A stretch of 64,000 bases of DNA from Actinernus sp. WN-2022 (Eukaryota > Cnidaria > Anthozoa > Actiniaria > Actinernidae). Shown piece by piece: positions 25,917-39,458 of the stretch. The position numbers and the translations under genes are program-made. Under the pieces are notes generated by a model. That model was not told the DNA's origin, did not search any database, and saw only the letters and a program-made list of their open reading frames with translations. The DNA is taken from assembly GCA_030867875.1 (NCBI GenBank), contig JAOWCC010000763.1, positions 124,001-188,000 on the forward strand, in the 5' to 3' direction. Each line of letters begins with the position of its first letter. Position 1 is the stretch's first letter.

Positions 25917-27436
25917 CTTGTGTACCCTAAAATCTTCAAAGTGGCGCCATTTCTCGAGCTTTTGATGGATTTCGATGCACTATACGGCAATACAACGTTC
26001 TCTTAATGTAGATTGCGTTTAGTGGATGGAAGTTTCCTGTATTTTGAGTAACAATACCAGAAAATGGCCTTTTTCTAACCTAAGCATAACCTCTAGGTCT
26101 CAAATAAAGAAATTATGGGATGGATCTAAGTCAAGTCAATTATGGGATAGAAAGGCCAGAAAAGTCTTCAACTGTCATTTGCCCTTTCAAGAAAACGGCA
26201 AAAACACGAGTTACTGGCTTTTAAAGCTTAAAGGCACACAAGATCTAGCATGTTTTCACAAAAGGGGGTGTTAGGTTCAAAGGCTCCTTTTGTGAAAACA
26301 TGCTAGATCTTGTGTACCTTACAATCTTCAAAGTGGTGTCATTTCTCGAGCTTTTGATGGATTTCGATGTACTACACGTCAAAACAACGGTCTCTTCCAG
26401 TACTTTAAGACTAGCGTGCCAGTTTTGCCGTATTTGGAGTAGAAAACCCGAAAATGTGGTTTTTGTAAGCTAACCTGAATCTCTCAAAGTTACTTGTGTA
26501 CCTTACAATCTTCAAAGTGGCGTCATTTCTCGAGCTTTTGATGGATTTCGATGTACTACACGTCAAAACAACGGTCTCTTCCAGTACTTTAAGACTAGCG
26601 TGCCAGTTTTGCCGTATTTGGAGTAGAAAACCCGAAAATGTGGTTTTTGTAAGCTAACCTGAATCTCTCAAAGTTACTTGTGTACCCTAAAATCTTCAAA
26701 GTGGCGCCATTTCTCGAGCTTTTGATGGATTTCGATGCACTATACGGCAATACAACGTTCTCTTAATGTAGATTGCGTTTAGTGGATGGAAGTTTCCTGT
26801 ATTTTGAGTAACAATACCAGAAAATGGCCTTTTTCTAACCTAAGCATAACCTCTAGGTCTCAAATAAAGAAATTATGGGATGGATCTAAGTCAAGTCAAT
26901 TATGGGATAGAAAGGCCAGAAAAGTCTTCAACTGTCATTTGCCCTTTCAAGAAAACGGCAAAAACACGAGTTACTGGCTTTTAAAGCTTAAAGGCACACA
27001 AGATCTAGCATGTTTTCACAAAAGGGGGTGTTAGGTTCAAAGGCTCCTTTTGTGAAAACATGCTAGATCTTGTGTACCTTACAATCTTCAAAGTGGTGTC
27101 ATTTCTCGAGCTTTTGATGGATTTCGATGTACTACACGTCAAAACAACGGTCTCTTCCAGTACTTTAAGAATAGCGTGCCAGTTTTGCCGTATTTGGAGT
27201 AGAAAACCCGAAAATGTGGTTTTTGTAAGCTAACCTGAATCTCTCAAAGTTACTTGTGTACCTTACAATCTTCAAAGTGGCGTCATTTCTCGAGCTTTTG
27301 ATGGATTTCGATGTACTACACGTCAAAACAACGGTCTCTTCCAGTACTTTAAGACTAGCGTGCCAGTTTTGCCGTATTTGGAGTAGAAAACCCGAAAATG
27401 TGGTTTTTGTAAGCTAACCTGAATCTCTCAAAGTTA
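25917..27436 (+). repeat. Two 760-bp units (C a)
   Basis: The second unit (26677) has A at B1 position 103 (27171). The pair leads into the first A-only unit. Confidence 0.93.
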
Positions 27437-27828
27437 CTTGTGTACCCTAAAATCTTCAAAGTGGCGCCATTTCTCGAGCTTTTGATGGATTTCGATGCAC
27501 TATACGGCAATACAACGTTCTCTTAATGTAGATTGCGTTTAGTGGATGGAAGTTTCCTGTATTTTGAGTAACAATACCAGAAAATGGCCTTTTTCTAACC
27601 TAAGCATAACCTCTAGGTCTCAAATAAAGAAATTATGGGATGGATCTAAGTCAAGTCAATTATGGGATAGAAAGGCCAGAAAAGTCTTCAACTGTCATTT
27701 GCCCTTTCAAGAAAACGGCAAAAACACGAGTTACTGGCTTTTAAAGCTTAAAGGCACACAAGATCTAGCATGTTTTCACAAAAGGGGGTGTTAGGTTCAA
27801 AGGCTCCTTTTGTGAAAACATGCTAGAT
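27437..27828 (+). repeat. 392-bp unit (A only)
   Basis: Segment A is followed directly by the next A. The hairpin's right arm passes in register into the next CTTGTGTACCCTAAAATC. Both B monomers are gone with no scar, consistent with exchange inside the shared start of the A and B monomers. Confidence 0.95.
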
Positions 27829-30108
27829 CTTGTGTACCCTAAAATCTTCAAAGTGGCGCCATTTCTCGAGCTTTTGATGGATTTCGATGCACTATACGGC
27901 AATACAACGTTCTCTTAATGTAGATTGCGTTTAGTGGATGGAAGTTTCCTGTATTTTGAGTAACAATACCAGAAAATGGCCTTTTTCTAACCTAAGCATA
28001 ACCTCTAGGTCTCAAATAAAGAAATTATGGGATGGATCTAAGTCAAGTCAATTATGGGATAGAAAGGCCAGAAAAGTCTTCAACTGTCATTTGCCCTTTC
28101 AAGAAAACGGCAAAAACACGAGTTACTGGCTTTTAAAGCTTAAAGGCACACAAGATCTAGCATGTTTTCACAAAAGGGGGTGTTAGGTTCAAAGGCTCCT
28201 TTTGTGAAAACATGCTAGATCTTGTGTACCTTACAATCTTCAAAGTGGTGTCATTTCTCGAGCTTTTGATGGATTTCGATGTACTACACGTCAAAACAAC
28301 GGTCTCTTCCAGTACTTTAAGAATAGCGTGCCAGTTTTGCCGTATTTGGAGTAGAAAACCCGAAAATGTGGTTTTTGTAAGCTAACCTGAATCTCTCAAA
28401 GTTACTTGTGTACCTTACAATCTTCAAAGTGGCGTCATTTCTCGAGCTTTTGATGGATTTCGATGTACTACACGTCAAAACAACGGTCTCTTCCAGTACT
28501 TTAAGACTAGCGTGCCAGTTTTGCCGTATTTGGAGTAGAAAACCCGAAAATGTGGTTTTTGTAAGCTAACCTGAATCTCTCAAAGTTACTTGTGTACCCT
28601 AAAATCTTCAAAGTGGCGCCATTTCTCGAGCTTTTGATGGATTTCGATGCACTATACGGCAATACAACGTTCTCTTAATGTAGATTGCGTTTAGTGGATG
28701 GAAGTTTCCTGTATTTTGAGTAACAATACCAGAAAATGGCCTTTTTCTAACCTAAGCATAACCTCTAGGTCTCAAATAAAGAAATTATGGGATGGATCTA
28801 AGTCAAGTCAATTATGGGATAGAAAGGCCAGAAAAGTCTTCAACTGTCATTTGCCCTTTCAAGAAAACGGCAAAAACACGAGTTACTGGCTTTTAAAGCT
28901 TAAAGGCACACAAGATCTAGCATGTTTTCACAAAAGGGGGTGTTAGGTTCAAAGGCTCCTTTTGTGAAAACATGCTAGATCTTGTGTACCTTACAATCTT
29001 CAAAGTGGTGTCATTTCTCGAGCTTTTGATGGATTTCGATGTACTACACGTCAAAACAACGGTCTCTTCCAGTACTTTAAGAATAGCGTGCCAGTTTTGC
29101 CGTATTTGGAGTAGAAAACCCGAAAATGTGGTTTTTGTAAGCTAACCTGAATCTCTCAAAGTTACTTGTGTACCTTACAATCTTCAAAGTGGCGTCATTT
29201 CTCGAGCTTTTGATGGATTTCGATGTACTACACGTCAAAACAACGGTCTCTTCCAGTACTTTAAGACTAGCGTGCCAGTTTTGCCGTATTTGGAGTAGAA
29301 AACCCGAAAATGTGGTTTTTGTAAGCTAACCTGAATCTCTCAAAGTTACTTGTGTACCCTAAAATCTTCAAAGTGGCGCCATTTCTCGAGCTTTTGATGG
29401 ATTTCGATGCACTATACGGCAATACAACGTTCTCTTAATGTAGATTGCGTTTAGTGGATGGAAGTTTCCTGTATTTTGAGTAACAATACCAGAAAATGGC
29501 CTTTTTCTAACCTAAGCATAACCTCTAGGTCTCAAATAAAGAAATTATGGGATGGATCTAAGTCAAGTCAATTATGGGATAGAAAGGCCAGAAAAGTCTT
29601 CAACTGTCATTTGCCCTTTCAAGAAAACGGCAAAAACACGAGTTACTGGCTTTTAAAGCTTAAAGGCACACAAGATCTAGCATGTTTTCACAAAAGGGGG
29701 TGTTAGGTTCAAAGGCTCCTTTTGTGAAAACATGCTAGATCTTGTGTACCTTACAATCTTCAAAGTGGTGTCATTTCTCGAGCTTTTGATGGATTTCGAT
29801 GTACTACACGTCAAAACAACGGTCTCTTCCAGTACTTTAAGACTAGCGTGCCAGTTTTGCCGTATTTGGAGTAGAAAACCCGAAAATGTGGTTTTTGTAA
29901 GCTAACCTGAATCTCTCAAAGTTACTTGTGTACCTTACAATCTTCAAAGTGGCGTCATTTCTCGAGCTTTTGATGGATTTCGATGTACTACACGTCAAAA
30001 CAACGGTCTCTTCCAGTACTTTAAGACTAGCGTGCCAGTTTTGCCGTATTTGGAGTAGAAAATCCGAAAATGTGGTTTTTGTAAGCTAACCTGAATCTCT
30101 CAAAGTTA
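27829..30108 (+). repeat. Three 760-bp units (a a T)
   Basis: A at B1 position 103 in the first two units (28323, 29083). The third carries the B2 T at 30063. The equivalent run at 39459 has only one a unit, so a 760-bp gain or loss separates the two super-blocks. Confidence 0.93.
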
Positions 30109-30684
30109 CTTGTGTACCCTAAAATCTTCAAAGTGGCGCCATTTCTCGAGCTTTTGATGGATTTCGATGCACTATACGGCAATACAACGTTCTCTTAATG
30201 TAGATTGCGTTTAGTGGATGGAAGTTTCCTGTATTTTGAGTAACAATACCAGAAAATGGCCTTTTTCTAACCTAAGCATAACCTCTAGGTCTCAAATAAA
30301 GAAATTATGGGATGGATCTAAGTCAAGTCAATTATGGGATAGAAAGGCCAGAAAAGTCTTCAACTGTCATTTGCCCTTTCAAGAAAACGGCAAAAACACG
30401 AGTTACTGGCTTTTAAAGCTTAAAGGCACACAAGATCTAGCATGTTTTCACAAAAGGGGGTGTTAGGTTCAAAGGCTCCTTTTGTGAAAACATGCTAGAT
30501 CTTGTGTACCTTACAATCTTCAAAGTGGTGTCATTTCTCGAGCTTTTGATGGATTTCGATGTACTACACGTCAAAACAACGGTCTCTTCCAGTACTTTAA
30601 GAGTAGCGTGCCAGTTTTGCCGTATTTGGAGTATAAAACCCGAAAATGTGGTTTTTGTAAGCTAACCTGAATCTCTCAAAGTTA
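30109..30684 (+). repeat. 576-bp unit, type s
   Basis: The single B has two linked changes: C to G at 30603 (AAGAGTAGCG) and G to T at 30634 (GAGTATAAAA). The same pair occurs only in the units at 40979 and 57745, which marks them as copies of one ancestor. Confidence 0.95.
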
Positions 30685-31382
30685 CTTGTGTACCCTAAAA
30701 TCTTCAAAGTGGCGCCATTTCTCGAGCTTTTGATGGATTTCGATGCACTATACGGCAATACAACGTTCTCTTAATGTAGATTGCGTTTAGTGGATGGAAG
30801 TTTCCTGTATTTTGAGTAACAATACCAGAAAATGGCCTTTTTCTAACCTAAGCATAACCTCTAGGTCTCAAATAAAGAAATTATGGGATGGATCTAAGTC
30901 AAGTCAATTATGGGATAGAAAGGCCAGAAAAGTCTTCAACTGTCATTTGCCCTTTCAAGAAAACGGCAAAAACACGAGTTACTGGCTTTTAAAGCTTAAA
31001 GGCACACAAGAATTCTTGTGTACCTTACAATCTTCAAAGTGGTGTCATTTCTCGAGCTTTTGATGGATTTCGATGTACTACACGTCAAAACAACGGGCTC
31101 TTCCAGTACTTTAAGACTAGCGTGCCAGTTTTGCCGTATTTGGAGTAGAAAACCCGAAAATGTGGTTTTTGTAAGCTAACCTGAATCTCTCAAAGTTACT
31201 TGTGTACCTTACAATCTTCAAAGTGGCGTCATTTCTCGAGCTTTTGATGGATTTCGATGTACTACACGTCAAAACAACGGTCTCTTCCAGTACTTTAAGA
31301 CTAGCGTGCCAGTTTTGCCGTATTTGGAGTAGAAAATCCGAAAATGTGGTTTTTGTAAGCTAACCTGAATCTCTCAAAGTTA
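30685..31382 (+). repeat. 698-bp unit, type h
   Basis: 18-bp palindrome at 31004-31021, B1 G variant at 31097 and B2 T variant at 31337. Confidence 0.95.
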
Positions 31383-31958
31383 CTTGTGTACCCTAAAATC
31401 TTCAAAGTGGCGCCATTTCTCGAGCTTTTGATGGATTTCGATGCACTATACGGCAATACAACGTTCTCTTAATGTAGATTGCGTTTAGTGGATGGAAGTT
31501 TCCTGTATTTTGAGTAACAATACCAGAAAATGGCCTTTTTCTAACCTAAGCATAACCTCTAGGTCTCAAATAAAGAAATTATGGGATGGATCTAAGTCAA
31601 GTCAATTATGGGATAGAAAGGCCAGAAAAGTCTTCAACTGTCATTTGCCCTTTCAAGAAAACGGCAAAAACACGAGTTACTGGCTTTTAAAGCTTAAAGG
31701 CACACAAGATCTAGCATGTTTTCACAAAAGGGGGTGTTAGGTTCAAAGGCTCCTTTTGTGAAAACATGCTAGATCTTGTGTACCTTACAATCTTCAAAGT
31801 GGTGTCATTTCTCGAGCTTTTGATGGATTTCGATGTACTACACGTCAAAACAACGGTCTCTTCCAGTACTTTAAGACTAGCGTGCCAGTTTTGCCGTATT
31901 TGGAGTAGAAAACCCGAAAATGTGGTTTTTGTAAGCTAACCTGAATCTCTCAAAGTTA
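31383..31958 (+). repeat. 576-bp unit (A-B)
   Basis: Plain single-B unit closing the s-h-S triplet (576, 698, 576). Confidence 0.95.
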
Positions 31959-34900
31959 CTTGTGTACCCTAAAATCTTCAAAGTGGCGCCATTTCTCGAG
32001 CTTTTGATGGATTTCGATGCACTATACGGCAATACAACGTTCTCTTAATGTAGATTGCGTTTAGTGGATGGAAGTTTCCTGTATTTTGAGTAACAATACC
32101 AGAAAATGGCCTTTTTCTAACCTAAGCATAACCTCTAGGTCTCAAATAAAGAAATTATGGGATGGATCTAAGTCAAGTCAATTATGGGATAGAAAGGCCA
32201 GAAAAGTCTTCAACTGTCATTTGCCCTTTCAAGAAAACGGCAAAAACACGAGTTACTGGCTTTTAAAGCTTAAAGGCACACAAGATCTAGCATGTTTTCA
32301 CAAAAGGGGGTGTTAGGTTCAAAGGCTCCTTTTGTGAAAACATGCTAGATCTTGTGTACCTTACAATCTTCAAAGTGGTGTCATTTCTCGAGCTTTTGAT
32401 GGATTTCGATGTACTACACGTCAAAACAACGGTCTCTTCCAGTACTTTAAGAATAGCGTGCCAGTTTTGCCGTATTTGGAGTAGAAAACCCGAAAATGTG
32501 GTTTTTGTAAGCTAACCTGAATCTCTCAAAGTTACTTGTGTACCTTACAATCTTCAAAGTGGCGTCATTTCTCGAGCTTTTGATGGATTTCGATGTACTA
32601 CACGTCAAAACAACGGTCTCTTCCAGTACTTTAAGACTAGCGTGCCAGTTTTGCCGTATTTGGAGTAGAAAACCCGAAAATGTGGTTTTTGTAAGCTAAC
32701 CTGAATCTCTCAAAGTTACTTGTGTACCCTAAAATCTTCAAAGTGGCGCCATTTCTCGAGCTTTTGATGGATTTCGATGCACTATACGGCAATACAACGT
32801 TCTCTTAATGTAGATTGCGTTTAGTGGATGGAAGTTTCCTGTATTTTGAGTAACAATACCAGAAAATGGCCTTTTTCTAACCTAAGCATAACCTCTAGGT
32901 CTCAAATAAAGAAATTATGGGATGGATCTAAGTCAAGTCAATTATGGGATAGAAAGGCCAGAAAAGTCTTCAACTGTCATTTGCCCTTTCAAGAAAACGG
33001 CAAAAACACGAGTTACTGGCTTTTAAAGCTTAAAGGCACACAAGATCTAGCATGTTTTCACAAAAGGGGGTGTTAGGTTCAAAGGCTCCTTTTGTGAAAA
33101 CATGCTAGATCTTGTGTACCTTACAATCTTCAAAGTGGTGTCATTTCTCGAGCTTTTGATGGATTTCGATGTACTACACGTCAAAACAACGGTCTCTTCC
33201 AGTACTTTAAGAATAGCGTGCCAGTTTTGCCGTATTTGGAGTAGAAAACCCGAAAATGTGGTTTTTGTAAGCTAACCTGAATCTCTCAAAGTTACTTGTG
33301 TACCTTACAATCTTCAAAGTGGCGTCATTTCTCGAGCTTTTGATGGATTTCGATGTACTACACGTCAAAACAACGGTCTCTTCCAGTACTTTAAGACTAG
33401 CGTGCCAGTTTTGCCGTATTTGGAGTAGAAAACCCGAAAATGTGGTTTTTGTAAGCTAACCTGAATCTCTCAAAGTTACTTGTGTACCCTAAAATCTTCA
33501 AAGTGGCGCCATTTCTCGAGCTTTTGATGGATTTCGATGCACTATACGGCAATACAACGTTCTCTTAATGTAGATTGCGTTTAGTGGATGGAAGTTTCCT
33601 GTATTTTGAGTACCAATACCAGAAAATGGCCTTTTTCTAACCTAAGCATAACCTCTAGGTCTCAAATAAAGAAATTATGGGATGGATCTAAGTCAAGTCA
33701 ATTATGGGATAGAAAGGCCAGAAAAGTCTTCAACTGTCATTTGCCCTTTCAAGAAAACGGCAAAAACACGAGTTACTGGCTTTTAAAGCTTAAAGGCACA
33801 CAAGATCTAGCATGTTTTCACAAAAGGGGGTGTTAGGTTCAAAGGCTCCTTTTGTGAAAACATGCTAGATCTTGTGTACCTTACAATCTTCAAAGTGGTG
33901 TCATTTCTCGAGCTTTTGATGGATTTCGATGTACTACACGTCAAAACAACGGTCTCTTCCAGTACTTTAAGACTAGCGTGCCAGTTTTGCCGTATTTGGA
34001 GTAGAAAACCCGAAAATGTGGTTTTTGTAAGCTAACCTGAATCTCTCAAAGTTACTTGTGTACCTTACAATCTTCAAAGTGGCGTCATTTCTCGAGCTTT
34101 TGATGGATTTCGATGTACTACACGTCAAAACAACGGTCTCTTCCAGTACTTTAAGACTAGCGTGCCAGTTTTGCCGTATTTGGAGTAGAAAACCCGAAAA
34201 TGTGGTTTTTGTAAGCTAACCTGAATCTCTCAAAGTTACTTGTGTACCCTAAAATCTTCAAAGTGGCGCCATTTCTCGAGCTTTTGATGGATTTCGATGC
34301 ACTATACGGCAATACAACGTTCTCTTAATGTAGATTGCGTTTAGTGGATGGAAGTTTCCTGTATTTTGAGTAACAATACCAGAAAATGGCCTTTTTCTAA
34401 CCTAAGCATAACCTCTAGGTCTCAAATAAAGAAATTATGGGATGGATCTAAGTCAAGTCAATTATGGGATAGAAAGGCCAGAAAAGTCTTCAACTGTCAT
34501 TTGCCCTTTCAAGAAAACGGCAAAAACACGAGTTACTGGCTTTTAAAGCTTAAAGGCACACAAGATCTAGCATGTTTTCACAAAAGGGGGTGTTAGGTTC
34601 AAAGGCTCCTTTTGTGAAAACATGCTAGATCTTGTGTACCTTACAATCTTCAAAGTGGTGTCATTTCTCGAGCTTTTGATGGATTTCGATGTACTACACG
34701 TCAAAACAACGGTCTCTTCCAGTACTTTAAGACTAGCGTGCCAGTTTTGCCGTATTTGGAGTAGAAAACCCGAAAATGTGGTTTTTGTAAGCTAACCTGA
34801 ATCTCTCAAAGTTACTTGTGTACCTTACAATCTTCAAAGTGGCGTCATTTCTCGAGCTTTTGATGGATTTCGATGTACTACACGTCAAAACAACGGTCTC

Positions 34901-35758
34901 TTCCAGTACTTTAAGACTAGCGTGCCAGTTTTGCCGTATTTGGAGTAGAAAACCCGAAAATGTGGTTTTTGTAAGCTAACCTGAATCTCTCAAAGTTACT
35001 TGTGTACCCTAAAATCTTCAAAGTGGCGCCATTTCTCGAGCTTTTGATGGATTTCGATGCACTATACGGCAATACAACGTTCTCTTAATGTAGATTGCGT
35101 TTAGTGGATGGAAGTTTCCTGTATTTTGAGTAACAATACCAGAAAATGGCCTTTTTCTAACCTAAGCATAACCTCTAGGTCTCAAATAAAGAAATTATGG
35201 GATGGATCTAAGTCAAGTCAATTATGGGATAGAAAGGCCAGAAAAGTCTTCAACTGTCATTTGCCCTTTCAAGAAAACGGCAAAAACACGAGTTACTGGC
35301 TTTTAAAGCTTAAAGGCACACAAGATCTAGCATGTTTTCACAAAAGGGGGTGTTAGGTTCAAAGGCTCCTTTTGTGAAAACATGCTAGATCTTGTGTACC
35401 TTACAATCTTCAAAGTGGTGTCATTTCTCGAGCTTTTGATGGATTTCGATGTACTACACGTCAAAACAACGGTCTCTTCCAGTACTTTAAGACTAGCGTG
35501 CCAGTTTTGCCGTATTTGGAGTAGAAAACCCGAAAATGTGGTTTTTGTAAGCTAACCTGAATCTCTCAAAGTTACTTGTGTACCTTACAATCTTCAAAGT
35601 GGCGTCATTTCTCGAGCTTTTGATGGATTTCGATGTACTACACGTCAAAACAACGGTCTCTTCCAGTACTTTAAGACTAGCGTGCCAGTTTTGCCGTATT
35701 TGGAGTAGAAAACCCGAAAATGTGGTTTTTGTAAGCTAACCTGAATCTCTCAAAGTTA
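31959..35758 (+). repeat. Run of five 760-bp units (a a N C C)
   Basis: Same type order as 20329-24128. A at B1 position 103 in the first two (32453, 33213). The N marker C is at 33613. Confidence 0.93.
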
Positions 35759-36334
35759 CTTGTGTACCCTAAAATCTTCAAAGTGGCGCCATTTCTCGAG
35801 CTTTTGATGGATTTCGATGCACTATACGGCAATACAACGTTCTCTTAATGTAGATTGCGTTTAGTGGATGGAAGTTTCCTGTATTTTGAGTAACAATACC
35901 AGAAAATGGCCTTTTTCTAACCTAAGCATAACCTCTAGGTCTCAAATAAAGAAATTATGGGATGGATCTAAGTCAAGTCAATTATGGGATAGAAAGGCCA
36001 GAAAAGTCTTCAACTGTCATTTGCCCTTTCAAGAAAACGGCAAAAACACGAGTTACTGGCTTTTAAAGCTTAAAGGCACACAAGATCTAGCATGTTTTCA
36101 CAAAAGGGGGTGTTAGGTTCAAAGGCTCCTTTTGTGAAAACATGCTAGATCTTGTGTACCTTACAATCTTCAAAGTGGTGTCATTTCTCGAGCTTTTGAT
36201 GGATTTCGATGTACTACACGTCAAAACAACGGTCTCTTCCAGTACTTTAAGACTAGCGTGCCAGTTTTGCCGTATTTGGAGTAGAAAACCCGAAAATGTG
36301 GTTTTTGTAAGCTAACCTGAATCTCTCAAAGTTA
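35759..36334 (+). repeat. 576-bp unit (A-B)
   Basis: Single-B unit opening the third S-Q-H triplet, 11630 bp after its counterpart at 24129. Confidence 0.95.
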
Positions 36335-36848
36335 CTTGTGTACCCTAAAATCTTCAAAGTGGCGCCATTTCTCGAGCTTTTGATGGATTTCGATGCACTA
36401 TACGGCAATACAACGTTCTCTTAATGTAGATTGCGTTTAGTGGATGGAAGTTTCCTGTATTTTGAGTAACAATACCAGAAAATGGCCTTTTTCTAACCTA
36501 AGCATAACCTCTAGGTCTCAAATAAAGAAATTATGGGATGGATCTAAGTCAAGTCAATTATGGGATAGAAAGGCCAGAAAAGTCTTCAACTGTCATTTGC
36601 CCTTTCAAGAAAACGGCAAAAACACGAGTTACTGGCTTTTAAAGCTTAAAGGCACACAAGAATTCTTGTGTACCTTACAATCTTCAAAGTGGTGTCATTT
36701 CTCGAGCTTTTGATGGATTTCGATGTACTACACGTCAAAACAACGGTCTCTTCCAGTACTTTAAGACTAGCGTGCCAGTTTTGCCGTATTTGGAGTAGAA
36801 AACCCGAAAATGTGGTTTTTGTAAGCTAACCTGAATCTCTCAAAGTTA
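36335..36848 (+). repeat. 514-bp unit (short A, one B)
   Basis: 18-bp palindrome at 36654-36671. B keeps T at position 83. Confidence 0.95.
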
Positions 36849-37546
36849 CTTGTGTACCCTAAAATCTTCAAAGTGGCGCCATTTCTCGAGCTTTTGATGG
36901 ATTTCGATGCACTATACGGCAATACAACGTTCTCTTAATGTAGATTGCGTTTAGTGGATGGAAGTTTCCTGTATTTTGAGTAACAATACCAGAAAATGGC
37001 CTTTTTCTAACCTAAGCATAACCTCTAGGTCTCAAATAAAGAAATTATGGGATGGATCTAAGTCAAGTCAATTATGGGATAGAAAGGCCAGAAAAGTCTT
37101 CAACTGTCATTTGCCCTTTCAAGAAAACGGCAAAAACACGAGTTACTGGCTTTTAAAGCTTAAAGGCACACAAGAATTCTTGTGTACCTTACAATCTTCA
37201 AAGTGGTGTCATTTCTCGAGCTTTTGATGGATTTCGATGTACTACACGTCAAAACAACGGGCTCTTCCAGTACTTTAAGACTAGCGTGCCAGTTTTGCCG
37301 TATTTGGAGTAGAAAACCCGAAAATGTGGTTTTTGTAAGCTAACCTGAATCTCTCAAAGTTACTTGTGTACCTTACAATCTTCAAAGTGGCGTCATTTCT
37401 CGAGCTTTTGATGGATTTCGATGTACTACACGTCAAAACAACGGTCTCTTCCAGTACTTTAAGACTAGCGTGCCAGTTTTGCCGTATTTGGAGTAGAAAA
37501 CCCGAAAATGTGGTTTTTGTAAGCTAACCTGAATCTCTCAAAGTTA
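36849..37546 (+). repeat. 698-bp unit (A without hairpin core)
   Basis: 18-bp palindrome at 37168-37185. B1 G variant at 37261. Confidence 0.95.
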
Positions 37547-39066
37547 CTTGTGTACCCTAAAATCTTCAAAGTGGCGCCATTTCTCGAGCTTTTGATGGAT
37601 TTCGATGCACTATACGGCAATACAACGTTCTCTTAATGTAGATTGCGTTTAGTGGATGGAAGTTTCCTGTATTTTGAGTAACAATACCAGAAAATGGCCT
37701 TTTTCTAACCTAAGCATAACCTCTAGGTCTCAAATAAAGAAATTATGGGATGGATCTAAGTCAAGTCAATTATGGGATAGAAAGGCCAGAAAAGTCTTCA
37801 ACTGTCATTTGCCCTTTCAAGAAAACGGCAAAAACACGAGTTACTGGCTTTTAAAGCTTAAAGGCACACAAGATCTAGCATGTTTTCACAAAAGGGGGTG
37901 TTAGGTTCAAAGGCTCCTTTTGTGAAAACATGCTAGATCTTGTGTACCTTACAATCTTCAAAGTGGTGTCATTTCTCGAGCTTTTGATGGATTTCGATGT
38001 ACTACACGTCAAAACAACGGTCTCTTCCAGTACTTTAAGACTAGCGTGCCAGTTTTGCCGTATTTGGAGTAGAAAACCCGAAAATGTGGTTTTTGTAAGC
38101 TAACCTGAATCTCTCAAAGTTACTTGTGTACCTTACAATCTTCAAAGTGGCGTCATTTCTCGAGCTTTTGATGGATTTCGATGTACTACACGTCAAAACA
38201 ACGGTCTCTTCCAGTACTTTAAGACTAGCGTGCCAGTTTTGCCGTATTTGGAGTAGAAAACCCGAAAATGTGGTTTTTGTAAGCTAACCTGAATCTCTCA
38301 AAGTTACTTGTGTACCCTAAAATCTTCAAAGTGGCGCCATTTCTCGAGCTTTTGATGGATTTCGATGCACTATACGGCAATACAACGTTCTCTTAATGTA
38401 GATTGCGTTTAGTGGATGGAAGTTTCCTGTATTTTGAGTAACAATACCAGAAAATGGCCTTTTTCTAACCTAAGCATAACCTCTAGGTCTCAAATAAAGA
38501 AATTATGGGATGGATCTAAGTCAAGTCAATTATGGGATAGAAAGGCCAGAAAAGTCTTCAACTGTCATTTGCCCTTTCAAGAAAACGGCAAAAACACGAG
38601 TTACTGGCTTTTAAAGCTTAAAGGCACACAAGATCTAGCATGTTTTCACAAAAGGGGGTGTTAGGTTCAAAGGCTCCTTTTGTGAAAACATGCTAGATCT
38701 TGTGTACCTTACAATCTTCAAAGTGGTGTCATTTCTCGAGCTTTTGATGGATTTCGATGTACTACACGTCAAAACAACGGTCTCTTCCAGTACTTTAAGA
38801 ATAGCGTGCCAGTTTTGCCGTATTTGGAGTAGAAAACCCGAAAATGTGGTTTTTGTAAGCTAACCTGAATCTCTCAAAGTTACTTGTGTACCTTACAATC
38901 TTCAAAGTGGCGTCATTTCTCGAGCTTTTGATGGATTTCGATGTACTACACGTCAAAACAACGGTCTCTTCCAGTACTTTAAGACTAGCGTGCCAGTTTT
39001 GCCGTATTTGGAGTAGAAAACCCGAAAATGTGGTTTTTGTAAGCTAACCTGAATCTCTCAAAGTTA
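37547..39066 (+). repeat. Two 760-bp units (C a)
   Basis: The second unit (38307) has A at B1 position 103 (38801). Same order and position as 25917-27436. Confidence 0.93.
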
Positions 39067-39458
39067 CTTGTGTACCCTAAAATCTTCAAAGTGGCGCCAT
39101 TTCTCGAGCTTTTGATGGATTTCGATGCACTATACGGCAATACAACGTTCTCTTAATGTAGATTGCGTTTAGTGGATGGAAGTTTCCTGTATTTTGAGTA
39201 ACAATACCAGAAAATGGCCTTTTTCTAACCTAAGCATAACCTCTAGGTCTCAAATAAAGAAATTATGGGATGGATCTAAGTCAAGTCAATTATGGGATAG
39301 AAAGGCCAGAAAAGTCTTCAACTGTCATTTGCCCTTTCAAGAAAACGGCAAAAACACGAGTTACTGGCTTTTAAAGCTTAAAGGCACACAAGATCTAGCA
39401 TGTTTTCACAAAAGGGGGTGTTAGGTTCAAAGGCTCCTTTTGTGAAAACATGCTAGAT
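39067..39458 (+). repeat. 392-bp unit (A only)
   Basis: Second A-A junction, 11630 bp after the first and in the same neighbour context. Confidence 0.95.

Larger units (their letters stand above)
21849..33478 (+). repeat. Right super-block, full copy 1 (11,630 bp)
   Basis: Seventeen units: N C C S Q H C a D a a T s h S a a. It contains one each of the rare Q, D and s units. The next N unit starts the following copy. Confidence 0.85.
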
